Shown here piece after piece: positions 35,701 to 46,536 of a DNA stretch of 64,000 nucleotides. Each line of letters starts with the position of its first letter. Position 1 is the first letter of the stretch. A program made the translations under genes and the position numbers. The notes beneath the pieces were generated by a model. It saw nothing but the letters and a program-made list of their open reading frames with translations, was not told the DNA's origin and made no database searches. Source of the DNA: Symsagittifera roscoffensis (taxonomy: Eukaryota; Xenacoelomorpha; Acoela; Convolutidae); the NCBI RefSeq assembly GCF_963678635.1, contig NC_087070.1, positions 42,165,831 to 42,229,830 of the forward strand, written 5' to 3'.

Positions 35701-37757
35701 TGGAAAAATTTTTTCCGAAAGAGTTCGAAACGTTTATAAACAAAAATTCATTTTTTAGGTCTAAAATTTTTTTTTTCACTCCTGGAAAAAAAACGGATTG
35801 AAACTCTGGCTTAGAGTTCAGAGTCATCATTCTTGATGCTGATTTACTTTGATTTGGTTTGTATTGCTTGTACTATCTAGTTTTCAGACCGTCCTCCCCA
35901 CTCACACTCATAAACATAGCAAACAGACCAATGGAAAATAGTCAAAGAACGCAATTAAGTTTAAAATAAATGCCGACTTCTTTTTCGACAAAATCCCAGT
36001 TTTTCAATTTCAAAGAAAAATGAATGACCTCAAAGCTCTTTGAATAACTAGAACAATTTATGACTGGCAATTTTTTGACAAAATTGAACCAATTTGAGGA
36101 AACTAGTTCAAAAGGTAAGTGTTTTCTTTTACTGGAAAGTCTGAAACCTAAATTCCATTTTGAAAATTAGAAGTCAACCACGTTTTTTGTGACCTTTACA
36201 TTTTCGCACTTTTATAGTGGAGCTTTTTTTCCTTTTAAAAAAAAATGAAGTGAGCTTAAGAAAAATCAAAGGCCAAACCGCGAAAAAGTAAATTTGAGCT
36301 TAAAAAAACCTTAGGATTTTTTCTGAAAAAAAAAACGAAAAACGCGATATAGGAGTGTGAATTATGCTCATCGACTTTTAAAAGAATGAAACATAACTGA
36401 ACAAAAAACATAAATTAAAACTATATAAATCAAAAAAATACGTTAGATTAAAGTACATTGATGCCTCCCTCAAGCTTACATTCAAGAACTTATTCATCAA
36501 GGGACTGAAAACTTATGATAATTGTAAGTGTTTTTACACTGGGTATAGATAAAATAATGAACGGAAATGCAGATGTGGTGCTTTCAATGAACTAAATGTT
36601 CTGACCATTTGAAAAACGTAGAGGCACTTTATATTCGGGTGTGTTTTAATTTTTTTATTTTTTTATTTTTGTTTTCCAGGAAAAAATTGGTGCCACCAAA
36701 AACTATCGAGAAAACCTTTAGGCTGAGCAGGCTTACAAAAGCTTATTTATGCTTAATGTAAGCTGTGAAAATTAACTTTATTCAAATAAATTTAGTGTTT
36801 GGAGTTTTTTAGCGCTAATTTGGGAATCAAAAACTTCAAAATTCAAAAATCTTTTGCACGGTTTTCCAAACTTTTTTTTCGACTTTCTAGTCAGTTTTCT
36901 ACAAAAATTGTTTTGCTATATTACTATAAAAGTCAAATATGCCTAATTTCTATTTTTTCGTTCAGATTTTTTATCACACCATGCAGAAAAAACGACACTA
37001 ATTTGAGTTTTTCTACGACTATTGCTGAAACATTCTCTGCTGCTTTACTTGCACAGTAATCGGCTATGTTTTTTCGTTTTGATTTCTCCTTTTTTGATTA
37101 ATTTTTGCCGAAATTTAACTTTTTATTCCAGCTATCTTGTTGTCTTTGTCAGATTTTGAAAATCAAAAAATCGTATAATTGTTCAGAAAAAAATAGTGAA
37201 AAATCTGTTAAAAACTACATTACCTAAGCATCTATGACATTTGGCCCAAAAAAATATATTTGACAAATGAAGAAAAAAACTGGAAAACTCTTCACAAATG
37301 AAGAAAAAACTCTTGACAAATGAAGAAAAAACTGGAAAAAACTGGAAAATTTTTTATATAAGACAAGTTAACTACTTTAACTAATTGGTCGTCGAGGTGT
37401 TCGATTTACGTTTAGCCATTTTTGTTCGAGTCGCTCAAACGATAGTCGAGTAACCGCAACAAGGGCCTGATCCAATCAGAGAAGTTTACCGCTTTTGTTT
37501 TGAGTGGCTTCAACTAATGCTAGTTTGTTGCGCAGTGCCATCTGGTCCAGGGGTGGGGGTCGCGAGAGGGATTGTTGTTGTTGTTGTTGTTGTTTATGCT
37601 GTTGGTTTTGAAAGTGGGTTTGGAAATGGTTCCGACTCAGTTCCCAGTTACTGACTGGCTCTGTCATGGCACTGCTGCTGTATGGACTGTTGCCACTATT
37701 TTGCTCTGCTATGCAGCCCACTTTCTTACCCTTTCCATTCATCATTTCTGTTGTTTC
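29765..37757 (-). CDS. Unrecognised protein with polyglutamine run and Cys-Cys-Lys terminus, at least 4 exons
   Basis: I do not recognise this gene. Four minus-strand exons join with matching phases: 37757-37490, 33826-33428, 32750-32678, 29894-29765 (ends at TAG). Acceptors (TTTATAG, TTTTTTCAG, TTTTTTTCAG, TTATTAG) and donors (GTAAAC, GTATGT, GTAAGT) are all GT-AG. Together they give 290 codons including the stop; from the first ATG in the leading exon (37745) the product is 285 residues. Visible features: a run of seven glutamines at 37560-37600, a proline patch, the basic motif LKKKLPPRGRR at the start of exon 2, a long Glu/Gln/Lys/Asn-rich acidic stretch that may form coils, then a basic segment (SQLKRKKTTSASCNCF) and the end VMCCK. 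The terminal cysteines could be lipid-modified; this is inference. A 32-nt exon at 38321-38290 with a GTAAGA donor fits phase 0 and may lie upstream. No transmembrane segment is seen. Confidence 0.75.
29934..30143. mobile_element. MITE with 18-bp terminal inverted repeats
   Basis: TGGATCTACTTAACAATC at the left end and GATTGTTAAGTAGATCCA at the right are perfect inverted repeats. A third copy of the motif (atctacttaacaattta) lies inside near 30080. About 210 bases. It is directly followed by the hAT MITE at about 30144. Confidence 0.75.
30144..30905 (+). mobile_element. hAT-type MITE interrupted by a nested MITE, right end lost
   Basis: Starts caggggcggatctagcattt and follows the intact copy at 44897 (tttttaggtcgaccaaattg, gagctcttccaaagc) up to about 30302. 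A minus-strand copy of the AAGAGTAATGAACG MITE interrupts it until about 30710. The hAT sequence then resumes (aaacggctttttagggca, ggcgcgcgctcccccttcg, ggcgtttttagaaaa) and fades without its right terminal repeat. Confidence 0.75.
30302..30710 (-). mobile_element. MITE, AAGAGTAATGAACG family (copy 4), nested
   Basis: On the plus strand it starts catagtcaatcgaagattgg, then aaaagagtaatgaacg, and ends cttcactacgttcatt, so it is reversed relative to copies 1-3. It splits the hAT MITE, which dates it as the younger insertion. Confidence 0.75.
31430..31625 (+). other. Orphan coding-like block inside an intron of the minus-strand gene
   Basis: An open plus-strand stretch reads with charged, helix-like composition (EMKRAINRIEQRNPEV, LIGRLKEGLERM) and is more GC-rich than its surroundings, but it lacks convincing splice sites or a family match. 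It could be an exon of an unseen gene or a mobile element fragment. It lies between 29894 and 32678. Confidence 0.3.
32478..32580. repeat. 47-bp perfect direct duplication
   Basis: ggtattaagatcttttgtag followed by cgttttaacgcctttttgcat occurs at 32481 and, base for base, at 32536, a spacing of 55. It lies just downstream, on the minus strand, of the 32750-32678 exon. Confidence 0.8.
33829..37489. other. Large intron of the minus-strand gene, with MITE remnant and minisatellite
   Basis: No coding exon recognised. At about 35930-36240 lies a reversed, decayed copy of the AAGAGTAATGAACG MITE (tttgaataactagaacaatt, gaccaatttgagg-type blocks). At about 37265-37345 acaaatgaagaaaaaa and ctggaaaa alternate as an irregular minisatellite. 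At about 34725-34760 acagttagacaaaa is doubled. Confidence 0.45.
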
Positions 37758-38565
37758 CTATAAATTAGTTGAGATATGTTATTGCAACATAATAAAATAA
37801 TCAACAAACGATATCAAAGATCTCAACAAGACAACGATATCAACAAGACAGCTCATAAAAGGATGAAACCTTGAATGGTCTACTGTATTCTAAACTCAAT
37901 CAAAAGCTTTTCGAAAAAAAATAGACAACTTGGTTTTTTTTTTTGAATACTTATTTCCTGTGTTTACTCACATACCAGGCTGTGTAGAAACAAAATAAAA
38001 CTAAGTGATCTTATTGCTTCTTAGGCTTTACTAGGACGCTACTTGTCTCGATTTGAATTATAGTCATCAAAGTAGTCCTAAGATCAAATCCCTATAACTT
38101 TGCGAAATTTTTTGATTTGGGTATCAATATCTTTCAGAATGTATTAGAAACTCCATCAAAAATGGCTGCTTACAAAATCAAGAAAAACTCCCCGAATATA
38201 AGTCTACTATCATTTTCTTGAAAAATCAAAACAAATTTTCTTCGAATCCAACTAATTGCAATTTTAAACTTAATGGTTAATTTTCTTACCAGAACGCATT
38301 TGTTGACGTCCTTTGATTTGGCTGTACATGAAGAATTTGTTAGTAAAGTTTTTTCCGGTGCGACGCTTTTTTAGACGAAAAGTTGGCCATTTATAGGAAA
38401 AGACAATTTAGCCGATTAACTTTTCAGCAGACCAAAGTAATATGACGTGACTGACGTATATCTGGTGAAAATATTTTGAAGAAAACGCCTAACTTAGGGC
38501 TGAGTTACCCAATTTGGATAATTGAAAAAAAAAACAGCAAAACTTTTTTTGAGTTTAAGTTTGGG

Positions 38566-38895
38566 TGGATTTCTCATAGAGTAATTTTGTATAAGGTATA
38601 CCATCTGTTCCTCACGCTATCTTATTTTCGGCCGGATAGATTCGTGTAACTTCTTAGTCTAATATCGATCCTAATCTTACTCTTATATTTCCTAGTCTCA
38701 ATAGATACTGTTTGCTAAGTTAAATTTATTCTTCTCTGGCTGCAACTATAGAACGTTTGAGCCGTACAATTTTTTGTAAGCTTTAGTCATGAATCATGAT
38801 TGGTTAATTCTAAGTGTTTTACGTTGATAGTTATCAAGAATATAGTTGAATATATTAAATACTTGTTTTGATTTGGTTCCATTTTGTTTTATCTT
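38566..38895 (-). mobile_element. Solo-LTR-like fragment related to the LTR at 46537
   Basis: From tggatttctcatagagtaat onward it matches the sequence at 46537 (shared ctatcttattttcggccgga, tagattcgtg, aacttcttagtctaat, gatcctaatcttactcttat and, later, atcatgattggtta) with substitutions and one large gap. No gag, pol or env sequence adjoins it, so it is most likely a solo or truncated LTR of the same family. The strand is inferred from the coding direction of the full element. Confidence 0.65.
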
Positions 38896-40457
38896 TCGAA
38901 CAAAACAAAAAACATATGTTTCGGGTTTTTTTTATTTAAGCGTTTTTTTTTACTTTTGAGATCGGCGTTTTTACCAAAGAAAAAAGTAGACACCCTTTGA
39001 AAGTTATTGTTTTCTGAAGCTTAAAAGAAAAAACTAAGCTGTGATCCTTTTTTTCCGACTTTTTTATTCTGTCAGTTTTTACCGATCAAAAAAAATAGCT
39101 ATCAACAAATAATTTTATACCCTTTGAAAATATCGTTTCCTTAGTTCAAAAAATCAATAAGATATTTTACCTCCGATAATTTTTTGTTAAGTTCTGGGGG
39201 GTTTGAAAATTGCCAAATTGGCCATGTTCTGCACTGGTTTATGAGCGCTTTGACGAGTTTATTCATAATGCTGAGAGCGTAACGCGAATTACTTATGCGT
39301 GTCGAATTATCCCGCACATCAAAATTGTTCCAAATTGATTTGAGGCTAACTAATTGGTCGTATTAATTTTGTGCTCTTTGATTCTGTCCATAATGTATAA
39401 ATTTTCAAAAATTGCTTTTCCCAAAAAATATTCGATATGATTTACGGGACAGTTGGAACAGTCCGGGTAAAACTATAGGGCTTTCAATTTTGCTAACTTG
39501 ACCAACTTGGGATAATTAACGCGCAACATATTGCGTTCTTATAGCATTTCTAAACGGCGTATTAAATTGTTCCAAATTTTTTGAAGCATGTGGTTTGGTC
39601 TTAATAATAGTATAGCACACAGTAAACCGGCTCTTTTCTACCTCACATTGAGTGTGGGGTATAAATTGGAGAAACAAAAATTTTTTATCAGTTTTCTATT
39701 TAAAAATTTTTTTTTACTTCAAGTGCAGTTAAAACATTCCAAACTTCGACCTCAAAAATAAGCAGTCATTTTTTCTTTAACAAGGCTTTGTACGCGAGGG
39801 AAAATAATCATGTTCTTGTGCGCAGCAACGGTCGTGCCGAGATCAAAAGCTGCTGAATGACGCGAAGTTAGGGTTTGCTAAACGCCAATGCCGCGTATGA
39901 CGTTAGCATTCTAGTTTGCTATATGTTTGAAATCAGCTAGAAGATCAAACTACCGAGAAGCATTTCATGTGAAATGCAGATCTGCTACAAAGCACAGCTC
40001 TTTGCTCGATTTTTTTTATAGCTTCGAAGTGCCTAATTGCGTGTTATTGCCAGATTTTTGTTCTGACTTTCGATGAAAGTGTAGAATTTTTGTACCTGGG
40101 CGGTTTTTTTGACCGATTTTACAAAATTTCACAGCGTTTCGGCAAAAAATGAAATGCCAAGCGAGTATGCTTGCACTAGACTAAAATGCTGATAAAATTG
40201 CTAGTCAAAAAGTATTTTGATAAATTCAATAAGCAAAATATTTACGCTTGGTACATTATCTGCACTCATAGTCGTTCCGAAATGAATTGAGGCACACTAA
40301 TTGATCTTAATAATTGCATACACGACTTAAATTTCAACACTTTGAGATCCAAAAGTTTTCATAGACCACAAGTTTCACGAATCAGAAACTGTTCGAGACC
40401 AATTGAAGTGCAGTGCGAACACTCAGTGCATTGCCTTGATACGGGCAGTCTTATTTT
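38896..40457. other. AT-rich region before the gap, nothing recognised
   Basis: About 1.5 kb with no coding sequence, repeat family or splice site that I can support. Confidence 0.4.
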
Positions 40458-40657
40458 NNNNNNNNNNNNNNNNNNNNNNNNNNNNNNNNNNNNNNNNNNN
40501 NNNNNNNNNNNNNNNNNNNNNNNNNNNNNNNNNNNNNNNNNNNNNNNNNNNNNNNNNNNNNNNNNNNNNNNNNNNNNNNNNNNNNNNNNNNNNNNNNNNN
40601 NNNNNNNNNNNNNNNNNNNNNNNNNNNNNNNNNNNNNNNNNNNNNNNNNNNNNNNNN
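40458..40657. other. Assembly gap of 200 N
   Basis: Exactly 200 undetermined bases, probably a fixed-size placeholder. Open frames crossing it are artefacts. Confidence 0.99.
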
Positions 40658-41640
40658 GTTTCTGGTGCGTCGAGTCCACAAGTACCGGAAGCGAGCACCC
40701 TAAACTGTATTCTGTTAGTGAAAAACAGGTATAGGACACTCTCCAAGTGAACATAGCACATACACAAGACCGTTACGAACTGGGGAGGGTGGAAGGGCAA
40801 GGTTGTTTTGTCCAACAAATACATTTCGGCTAAAACACAACTTCTAAGCCTTCAATAACCATTGGATAAAGACCCACTTCTCTCAGAGATGAACAATATG
40901 AATCTAGAAACCTACATGGAGAAAAATTATAATAAAAAACTGTTTTCAGCGACCACCATCAGAACGATTATAGTACTTTCCCATCAAACCGTCTAAAGGG
41001 CACGTAAACCGCTAAAAGTTCGAAGAGTGTCCATAGCAGTATCAAAATTTGAAGGAAACTCACTTAAAAACAGTCTGCTAAACAGGACCTATTTTTATCA
41101 ACAATTTGGTGGGTTGGCACCCGCGGCTTTGCAAACACATTATCGCAATACAGCATCAGACATGGAAAACAAATTCATGCAGATTGCTAGCATGGAGAAG
41201 AATCAAACTGTATTTCGTTTTTCCATGACCAACAACGAACAACATAAAAGATTATCAATTTACAAGGTTGATATTTGGAGCAAGGTGCTCGCCATCAGTA
41301 ACCATTTTCATTTCATAGCAAACAGCTAATATTTTTGCACCGACTCTAAGCTATATCTATTTTGTTCACTCGTTTGGGAATAAAAAAACTGCAATTAAGT
41401 AATTAAAGAGCCGTAAACCTACACCCTTCAAACAGTAGATTCAACCTGAATGTTTTCGTTTCGAATCAATTAACTGTCATAACTGTTCAGGTTAACCAGT
41501 GTGACACAGATGAATAAAACCATCGTTACCTGAGCCGCTTAGTTTAAAATTCATTGAGCTGCAGTACTCATTCAACCCGCAAATACAAGCCTTTTATGAT
41601 ATGGTACAAACCAAAGATCCAGACCTCCAATCAAAAGTGC
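40658..41640. other. Sequence between gap and dead integrase, possibly more of the same retroelement
   Basis: An open plus-strand stretch at about 41027-41330 (100 codons, starting GTG) has no motif I recognise. By position it could be decayed polymerase or RNase H of the gypsy remnant that follows. Confidence 0.3.
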
Positions 41641-41649
41641 ACAACATGA

Positions 41650-42290
41650 ACAAATGTTGTTCATGTTTTCCACGACTATCACGTACGAGACAATTTCCTG
41701 TATATGGATGACAGTTTGGTAATTCCAAACACGCTCCACAAAGCAATCAACAATAGACTGCACTACTACCACCACGGCAATACGAATATGTTCACAGCGG
41801 TGACAGACATTTGATTTTCTTATATACATAGAACCATAGCCTCAATTGCGAAGAATTGCGAGAAATGCATGTTGGCATGTAAGAATCTTGAATCTATGTA
41901 TACCAAGAGAGACTTAGTGAAAATATCAGAACCAAGGTAGATTAATGAAGCAATCCAAACAGGTTTTTGGAGCCTACTTTTGATCTAATCGAACCTGAAA
42001 CGTATTCGATAACATATTCTGAATCGTCTTTCGCGATAGTCATTGCCAATGGTGTGCGTAATTAACTGTTCACACAAGAGCCTTGAGTTCCTAAAATCGT
42101 ATATAAAAAATTACAGGTGCCAAAAAAAATTCATGTAGATTAGGGAATAATTTTTATGTCAAAAGAGGTTAAATCAAAAGGGTAACAGTGAGGATTATAC
42201 CATCGCCAGTGAAGAATCACCGAGCGACGAAATGCGTCGAGCGAACGATTGGCAGTCTGAAGAACTCAGCTTAAACATAATCCCGTGAAG
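41650..42290 (+). pseudogene. Dead Ty3/gypsy integrase fragment
   Basis: At 41671 onward one frame reads FLYMDDSLVIPNTLH, then LHYYHHGNTNMF, then IASIAKNCEKC: the His-His-Cys-Cys zinc module that opens gypsy integrases, with its usual order and spacing. A TGA stands where tryptophan is normal after the His motif. A later EPR-stop-INEAIQ block matches the link to the catalytic core. At about 42115, VPKKIHVD-stop-GIIFMSKEV is the second catalytic Asp region with a stop in place of a residue. Several in-frame stops make it a pseudogene. It is more GC-rich than the flanks and may extend to about 42950 (an open stretch at 42285-42506 has no clear motif). Confidence 0.75.
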
Positions 42291-42964
42291 ATGATTGAAA
42301 AGACCATCGGAGCCTCACGATCCACAAATAAGGCAACGTTGAAAATCACGTCTTTTGAAGCCACCATGGCCGAGAGGCAAACCCTAGGCAACTTAAACTG
42401 GTCCAACGAACTAAAATCTAAATCTGCATGTTTAGATGAACGAGATCAGGATACGAAAAACCCAGCAGACACAAATTGGGATATCAGATTAGACTCGGAA
42501 CATTGAGGCCAATTGCGCAGTCACACAACACAGTGACCGACCGTCAGGCAACAAACCAGAGCGACGAACCTTCGGAACAAGTAACGGCATGGCCTAGCAC
42601 AGCAGGGGGATGAGCGGACGTAGTGTTTTAAAGCACGGGCGAGCAAAACCTAAACAGGTACAAATAACATGATAACAAAGAAATCGCGGAAAGGGCACAT
42701 ACGGTAAAGATGGTAGCATTCTTAGGAAGTCGTGGATTGCGATCAGGAAAGCAACGACGCCGAAGAAAGGAGACCAGAAAAACCTCCCTAAGCCACCAAC
42801 GCCGCAGGAACTGCGGAGATAGCTGGCTGCCAAAGGCACGATTTCAGGTCTCAACAAGTGAAATGAACGAAGATTAGAATCGGACAATGACTCTAATAGC
42901 GACGGCGACGTCAACCGGACAGTAACATTAAATAGCAAAGCGGGGAGAGTGCTAACGATTTTTT

Positions 42965-43190
42965 AGTGCACATTTTTTTGGTCAAAACTGTCCATAAAAA
43001 GCCTAAAAACGCCCTTTTTTGCCTATTTTTTTAAAAATCGCCTCTGGCCAAAAAACCTGGTCTTTTTAGTGATTTTGGAGAGCTCGGAAAATGAATTTGT
43101 TCGACCTAAATAAATCATAAGGTCGACAAGTTTTCAAAAATCCGCCGCCTCCCTCCCCCTTCGGGAAAATTCTAAATCCGCCGCTGTACC
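42965..43190 (-). mobile_element. hAT-type MITE, truncated copy in reverse orientation
   Basis: Contains acgccctttttt, tttttagtgattttgg-type sequence, gagctcggaaaatgaatttg and ends with tctaaatccgccgctg, a worn form of the terminal repeat of the element at 44897. The other terminus is missing. Confidence 0.65.
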
Positions 43191-43910
43191 ACTGCACATT
43201 TATTTGTTTCTATGTTGGCATAAATGACCCAGAAAAACCAAAGCCCTGAATATTTGGTTCAATCATATAGACGTTGATTTTCTGTGGAAGAAAATGAGTA
43301 AGCACGCAGTAATGCCACCTGCCTGCGTAAAATTGAATGATAGTTTAAACATATGCAAAAAGCGTTGCATTTTTTTAAACCAAAATGAAAATGCTTTAGC
43401 TGTCTTGTATGGTATTATTGGTGAAAAAAATAGTCGCGTTTGCTGCTTTCATGTCAATTTTAAAGTACGCACCAAATTTAATTCATTTAAAATCTATCAA
43501 AATCGTTCAAGAAAAAAAGATGAGCACTGTAATTTCAAATTTGAGTCCACAACATCAGTTTTTCAAATTATGTGAAGAATCGACCTCAAAACAACTGCAG
43601 GAAAATGTAAAGAAACTCAAAGAGAAAAAGGTAAAATATGATCGGAAACTCAATCCCAAGCTCTGAAAAGAATACCAAATTTTCTCGCTCCTGCGAAATT
43701 TTTTTAAATAACTGTTGATCACAGGACAACTATTTGAACCAAAAATGTGTCGGGTAAAAATTTGAAATAATCGTCAATCGGTGGCCTCGAACTCAATCAA
43801 TAACAAAAGTCCCAATTGCTGAGTATATAGCTTGGAACCTCTTAACAACAGAACAAAAAAATATTGGTGATCACTGTGTTAAATTCAAAATTTTAACACT
43901 CTGAATTTTC

Positions 43911-43968
43911 AGGTTGACTTCTCTTCATTTTCGTTTTCAGGTTGATTTCTTTTCATTTTCGTTATCAG
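43911..43968 (+). repeat. Triplicated 28-bp unit spanning an intron-exon boundary
   Basis: Three consecutive cag sites end at 43912, 43940 and 43968, exactly 28 bases apart. Each is followed by GTTGACTTC, GTTGATTTC or GTCGACTTC and, in the first two, by ttcattttcgtt. The unit therefore repeats the last part of the intron together with the first codons of the ankyrin exon. Only the third acceptor keeps the exon in a simple open frame; 28 is not a multiple of three. Confidence 0.85.
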
Positions 43969-46040
43969 GTCGACTTCAACGGGGGAACAGATGGTAGCTA
44001 CAAGACCCTGGAAGGTCACTATCCAGAGGGGTGGACTGGACTTCACCTCGCGTGTTATAATGGGAGACTGGACATTGTGAAATACCTGGTGGAGGTTCTG
44101 AAGGTAGACGTGAACAGGAAAGCATCCATCAATCAGTTTTAGATATTATGCTCTTTTAAACGAAGATTTTTCACTTTTTTAAACTAAGCCAAACCATACT
44201 TTTTAACTTACAATTTAAATAAGTTTCCAACAAGAATCCCTCCAAAAATTGTCAAAAAACTTCCATAATCGTAGTCTTGCATTCATATGACACCAATATA
44301 TTATCAAATGGTCAAATAATATATTATCAAATGGTTCATCAAAAACATCAGCATACAAAAAGTGCATTTTATTAATTTGATCTGGTATCAATGATAAATT
44401 AGAAAAGCAGCGAAAAAAGTTATGAAAAAGTTAGGAAAAAAACTTAAGAAGTTGGAAAAAAAACTCTAAAAAGCAGCGCAAATGCAAATAAAAATGAATA
44501 AAAAAATCTTAGTGCGAAGTTGGAAAATAACTTTGTATACTAAGACAAGACTAATGATGATTTAAAACGGACAGTATGAATTTTGATGGATTCGTGTTCC
44601 TCTCAATAGCTCCAATGTCAACGGAGTCTCCCCTCTACACAAAGCGGCCTGCGGGGGGAGCAGAACAGTCGTGAAAAGCAAACCAGGAGCAACTGGTCAG
44701 TAGATAAACTCCACTCACAAAATCCGGAAAACAGGAAAAAAACTCATATCTGAAGTAATTTTAATACACATTTGAATCCCGGGACGAATCTAGGGTTGCA
44801 CGAAGGGAAAGGGGTTTTCAGAAAAGTTTCAATATTGCCGATCATGATTTAGGTCGGCTAAAAAGATTTTATGAATTGTCTTGAAAAGCCTAAAATCAGG
44901 GGCGGATCTAGGATTTTCTCGAGGGGGGGTGGATTTTCAAAAAATTTTCCAAAATATTGACGACATTTTTTTTTTAGGTCGACCAAATTGATTTTTCGAG
45001 CTCTCCCAAAGCACTGTTTTGTCCCCATTTTGGCAAAATTTTCTGCGCCGTAGTCAAATTTTTGGCAAAAAACAGTCAAAAAAGCCGTTTTTGGGCACTT
45101 TTTGAAAAATTTTGACAAAAAAATCGTGATTTTTTTTGGCGCGCGCTCCCCTTCAAAGTTACTATATATTGGCGCCATTGGCGCCTTTAGAAAAATTTTA
45201 GGGACGGTCGGCCAAAAATGGATTTCTGAAAAAGTATCAAAGGGGGGACCCTTTGGGTCGGCAGGGGGTCGAATCCCTGAGGGGGAGGCGTCCGCCCCCC
45301 CTAAATCCGCCCCTGCCTAAAATACCTATGTTTTACTCAATTTTTTGGTATCGCAGCTCGCAGGCCAATTTTTCCACACTTGAATTGCAAGCGTTATTTT
45401 GGGCATAAAATTGGACAAGCTTGGGTCATCAATAATAAAAGTTGATGGCAAGTTGTTTGCGGAATCCAACGACAATTGAGAGCGGTATCAGTTTATCATC
45501 TCTGAAATTGACAGTCAATTCTTCAAAAAACTAGCTTTTCCTATTAATATGCAGGAGCAGACATTAAGTTTGTTAGTTTTTATGTTGGGTTTGTGTAGAG
45601 TCCAAGGGCAAGACAGCATCCCGCTACGTGTCTATTCTAAACCTTCTTCTCAAATCGGGGGCTGAAATAGACCACCCTGACAAAGAGGGATCCACCGCTC
45701 TAAGGTAACTCAAAAATGAAAAAGAGGGGGTTGGGTAAGGGTTCGGGAGTTTAACGGCGGGTGGGGTGAGTGGGGTGGGGGGGGGGGTGTTATTAGCTTA
45801 GAAAATTGAAATTTTTAATCAGTAATAAGAAACTGGATTAAAGTATAACTCTCAAGTCTAGTTAAAACCATTTGCAGTGTCAGCCAAATAAAACTTGAGG
45901 ATTTAATTTGAAACTTTGAAAGGCAAACAAACGCTAAGGGGTGTCAATTTTTTGAACGTAATTTGTACTATTTGAGGTGGTAAATGGTACTTCATCCTAA
46001 ACTGTCGACAATGATAACAGATACAAGCTTTAACCACAAA

Positions 46041-46080
<40 letters not shown>

Positions 46081-46224
46081 CTGATAACCGAAATGTCCTT
46101 TTTTCAGATGGAGCGCAATTATGGGCTTCGCAGAGGGCGCTGCTGTGTTGCTGGAACAAGGGGCGGACCCCATGAAAGCAAACAAGCCAAAATACAAACA
46201 GACTAGTCTGCACGCAGCCGCTCG
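43969..46224 (+). CDS. Ankyrin-repeat protein, four internal exons
   Basis: Ankyrin repeats are ~33-residue helix pairs used for protein binding; the partner and role here are unknown. Exons: 43969-44113 (or to 44103 with a GT donor), 44610-44670, 45601-45704, 46108-46224. Exon 1 has GWTGLHLACYNGRLDIVKYL; exon 2 NVNGVSPLHKAACGG; exon 3 ILNLLLKSGAEID then EGSTALR; exon 4 AAVLLEQGADP then TSLHAAAR. Exons 3 and 4 join through a canonical GTAACT donor and TTTTTTCAG acceptor, and exon 4 ends at a GTAAGG donor, so the gene continues to the right. Exons 2 and 3 can join with donor GTGAAA and acceptor GTAGAG in phase 0. Between exons 1 and 2 no GT donor gives the canonical repeat length; a GA donor does (see findings). 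Both ends are missing, and the large retroelement begins only 312 bases downstream, so it may sit in the next intron. Confidence 0.8.
44897..45315 (+). mobile_element. hAT-type MITE, complete, with 8-bp target duplication
   Basis: Begins caggggcggatctagg and ends cctaaatccgcccctg, inverted terminal repeats of about 16 bases, and is flanked by the perfect direct repeat CCTAAAAT (44889-44896 and 45316-45323). The 8-bp duplication and CAGGGG start are the hAT signature. It is 419 bases with no transposase and lies in an ankyrin-gene intron. Confidence 0.9.
45725..45795 (+). repeat. G-rich tract able to form a G-quadruplex
   Basis: Contains gggggttgggtaaggg and then gggtggggtgagtggggt followed by a run of about a dozen G, so two sets of four close G runs. 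It lies just after the 45704 splice donor. Confidence 0.7.
46044..46077. repeat. (CT)17 microsatellite
   Basis: A pure CT dinucleotide run of 34 bases about 30 bases upstream of the last ankyrin exon's acceptor, where it may serve as an extended pyrimidine tract. Confidence 0.95.
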
Positions 46225-46536
46225 GTAAGGATCCAATTATGACGAAAAAACCGCGCAGCTTCTTAGTCGACATGGGTGGTTATTTTACAACATAATTTCT
46301 TAAAACATTTACCTCATAGATGCGTACGTACATTTAGCCAAAAAGAAGACTCTTACTCTTTTTCAGAAGTCGGATATTTGATTTTAAAAGACAGGCGATT
46401 ATATATTATTGGAACTTTGCATGAAATCATTGGAAACCAAAAGCACTCAACTCCATTTTATTTTCTAGTTCTTTATAATTATTGGAAAAGATTGAATGTT
46501 TAGTTACGGCAACAGCGAAGTGAGTTATGACTGGAG

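Noticed and set aside
40342-40824. Open frames crossing the run of N
   Set aside because: Undetermined bases cannot be read; the gap length is probably arbitrary.
43294-43666. Overlapping plus-strand frames upstream of the ankyrin exons as a first exon
   Set aside because: No ankyrin motif, no fitting donor into the phase-0 acceptor at 43968, and AT-rich composition typical of chance frames.
45992-46273. Minus-strand frames rich in Arg-Glu repeats
   Set aside because: They are translations of the CT microsatellite opposite the ankyrin exon.
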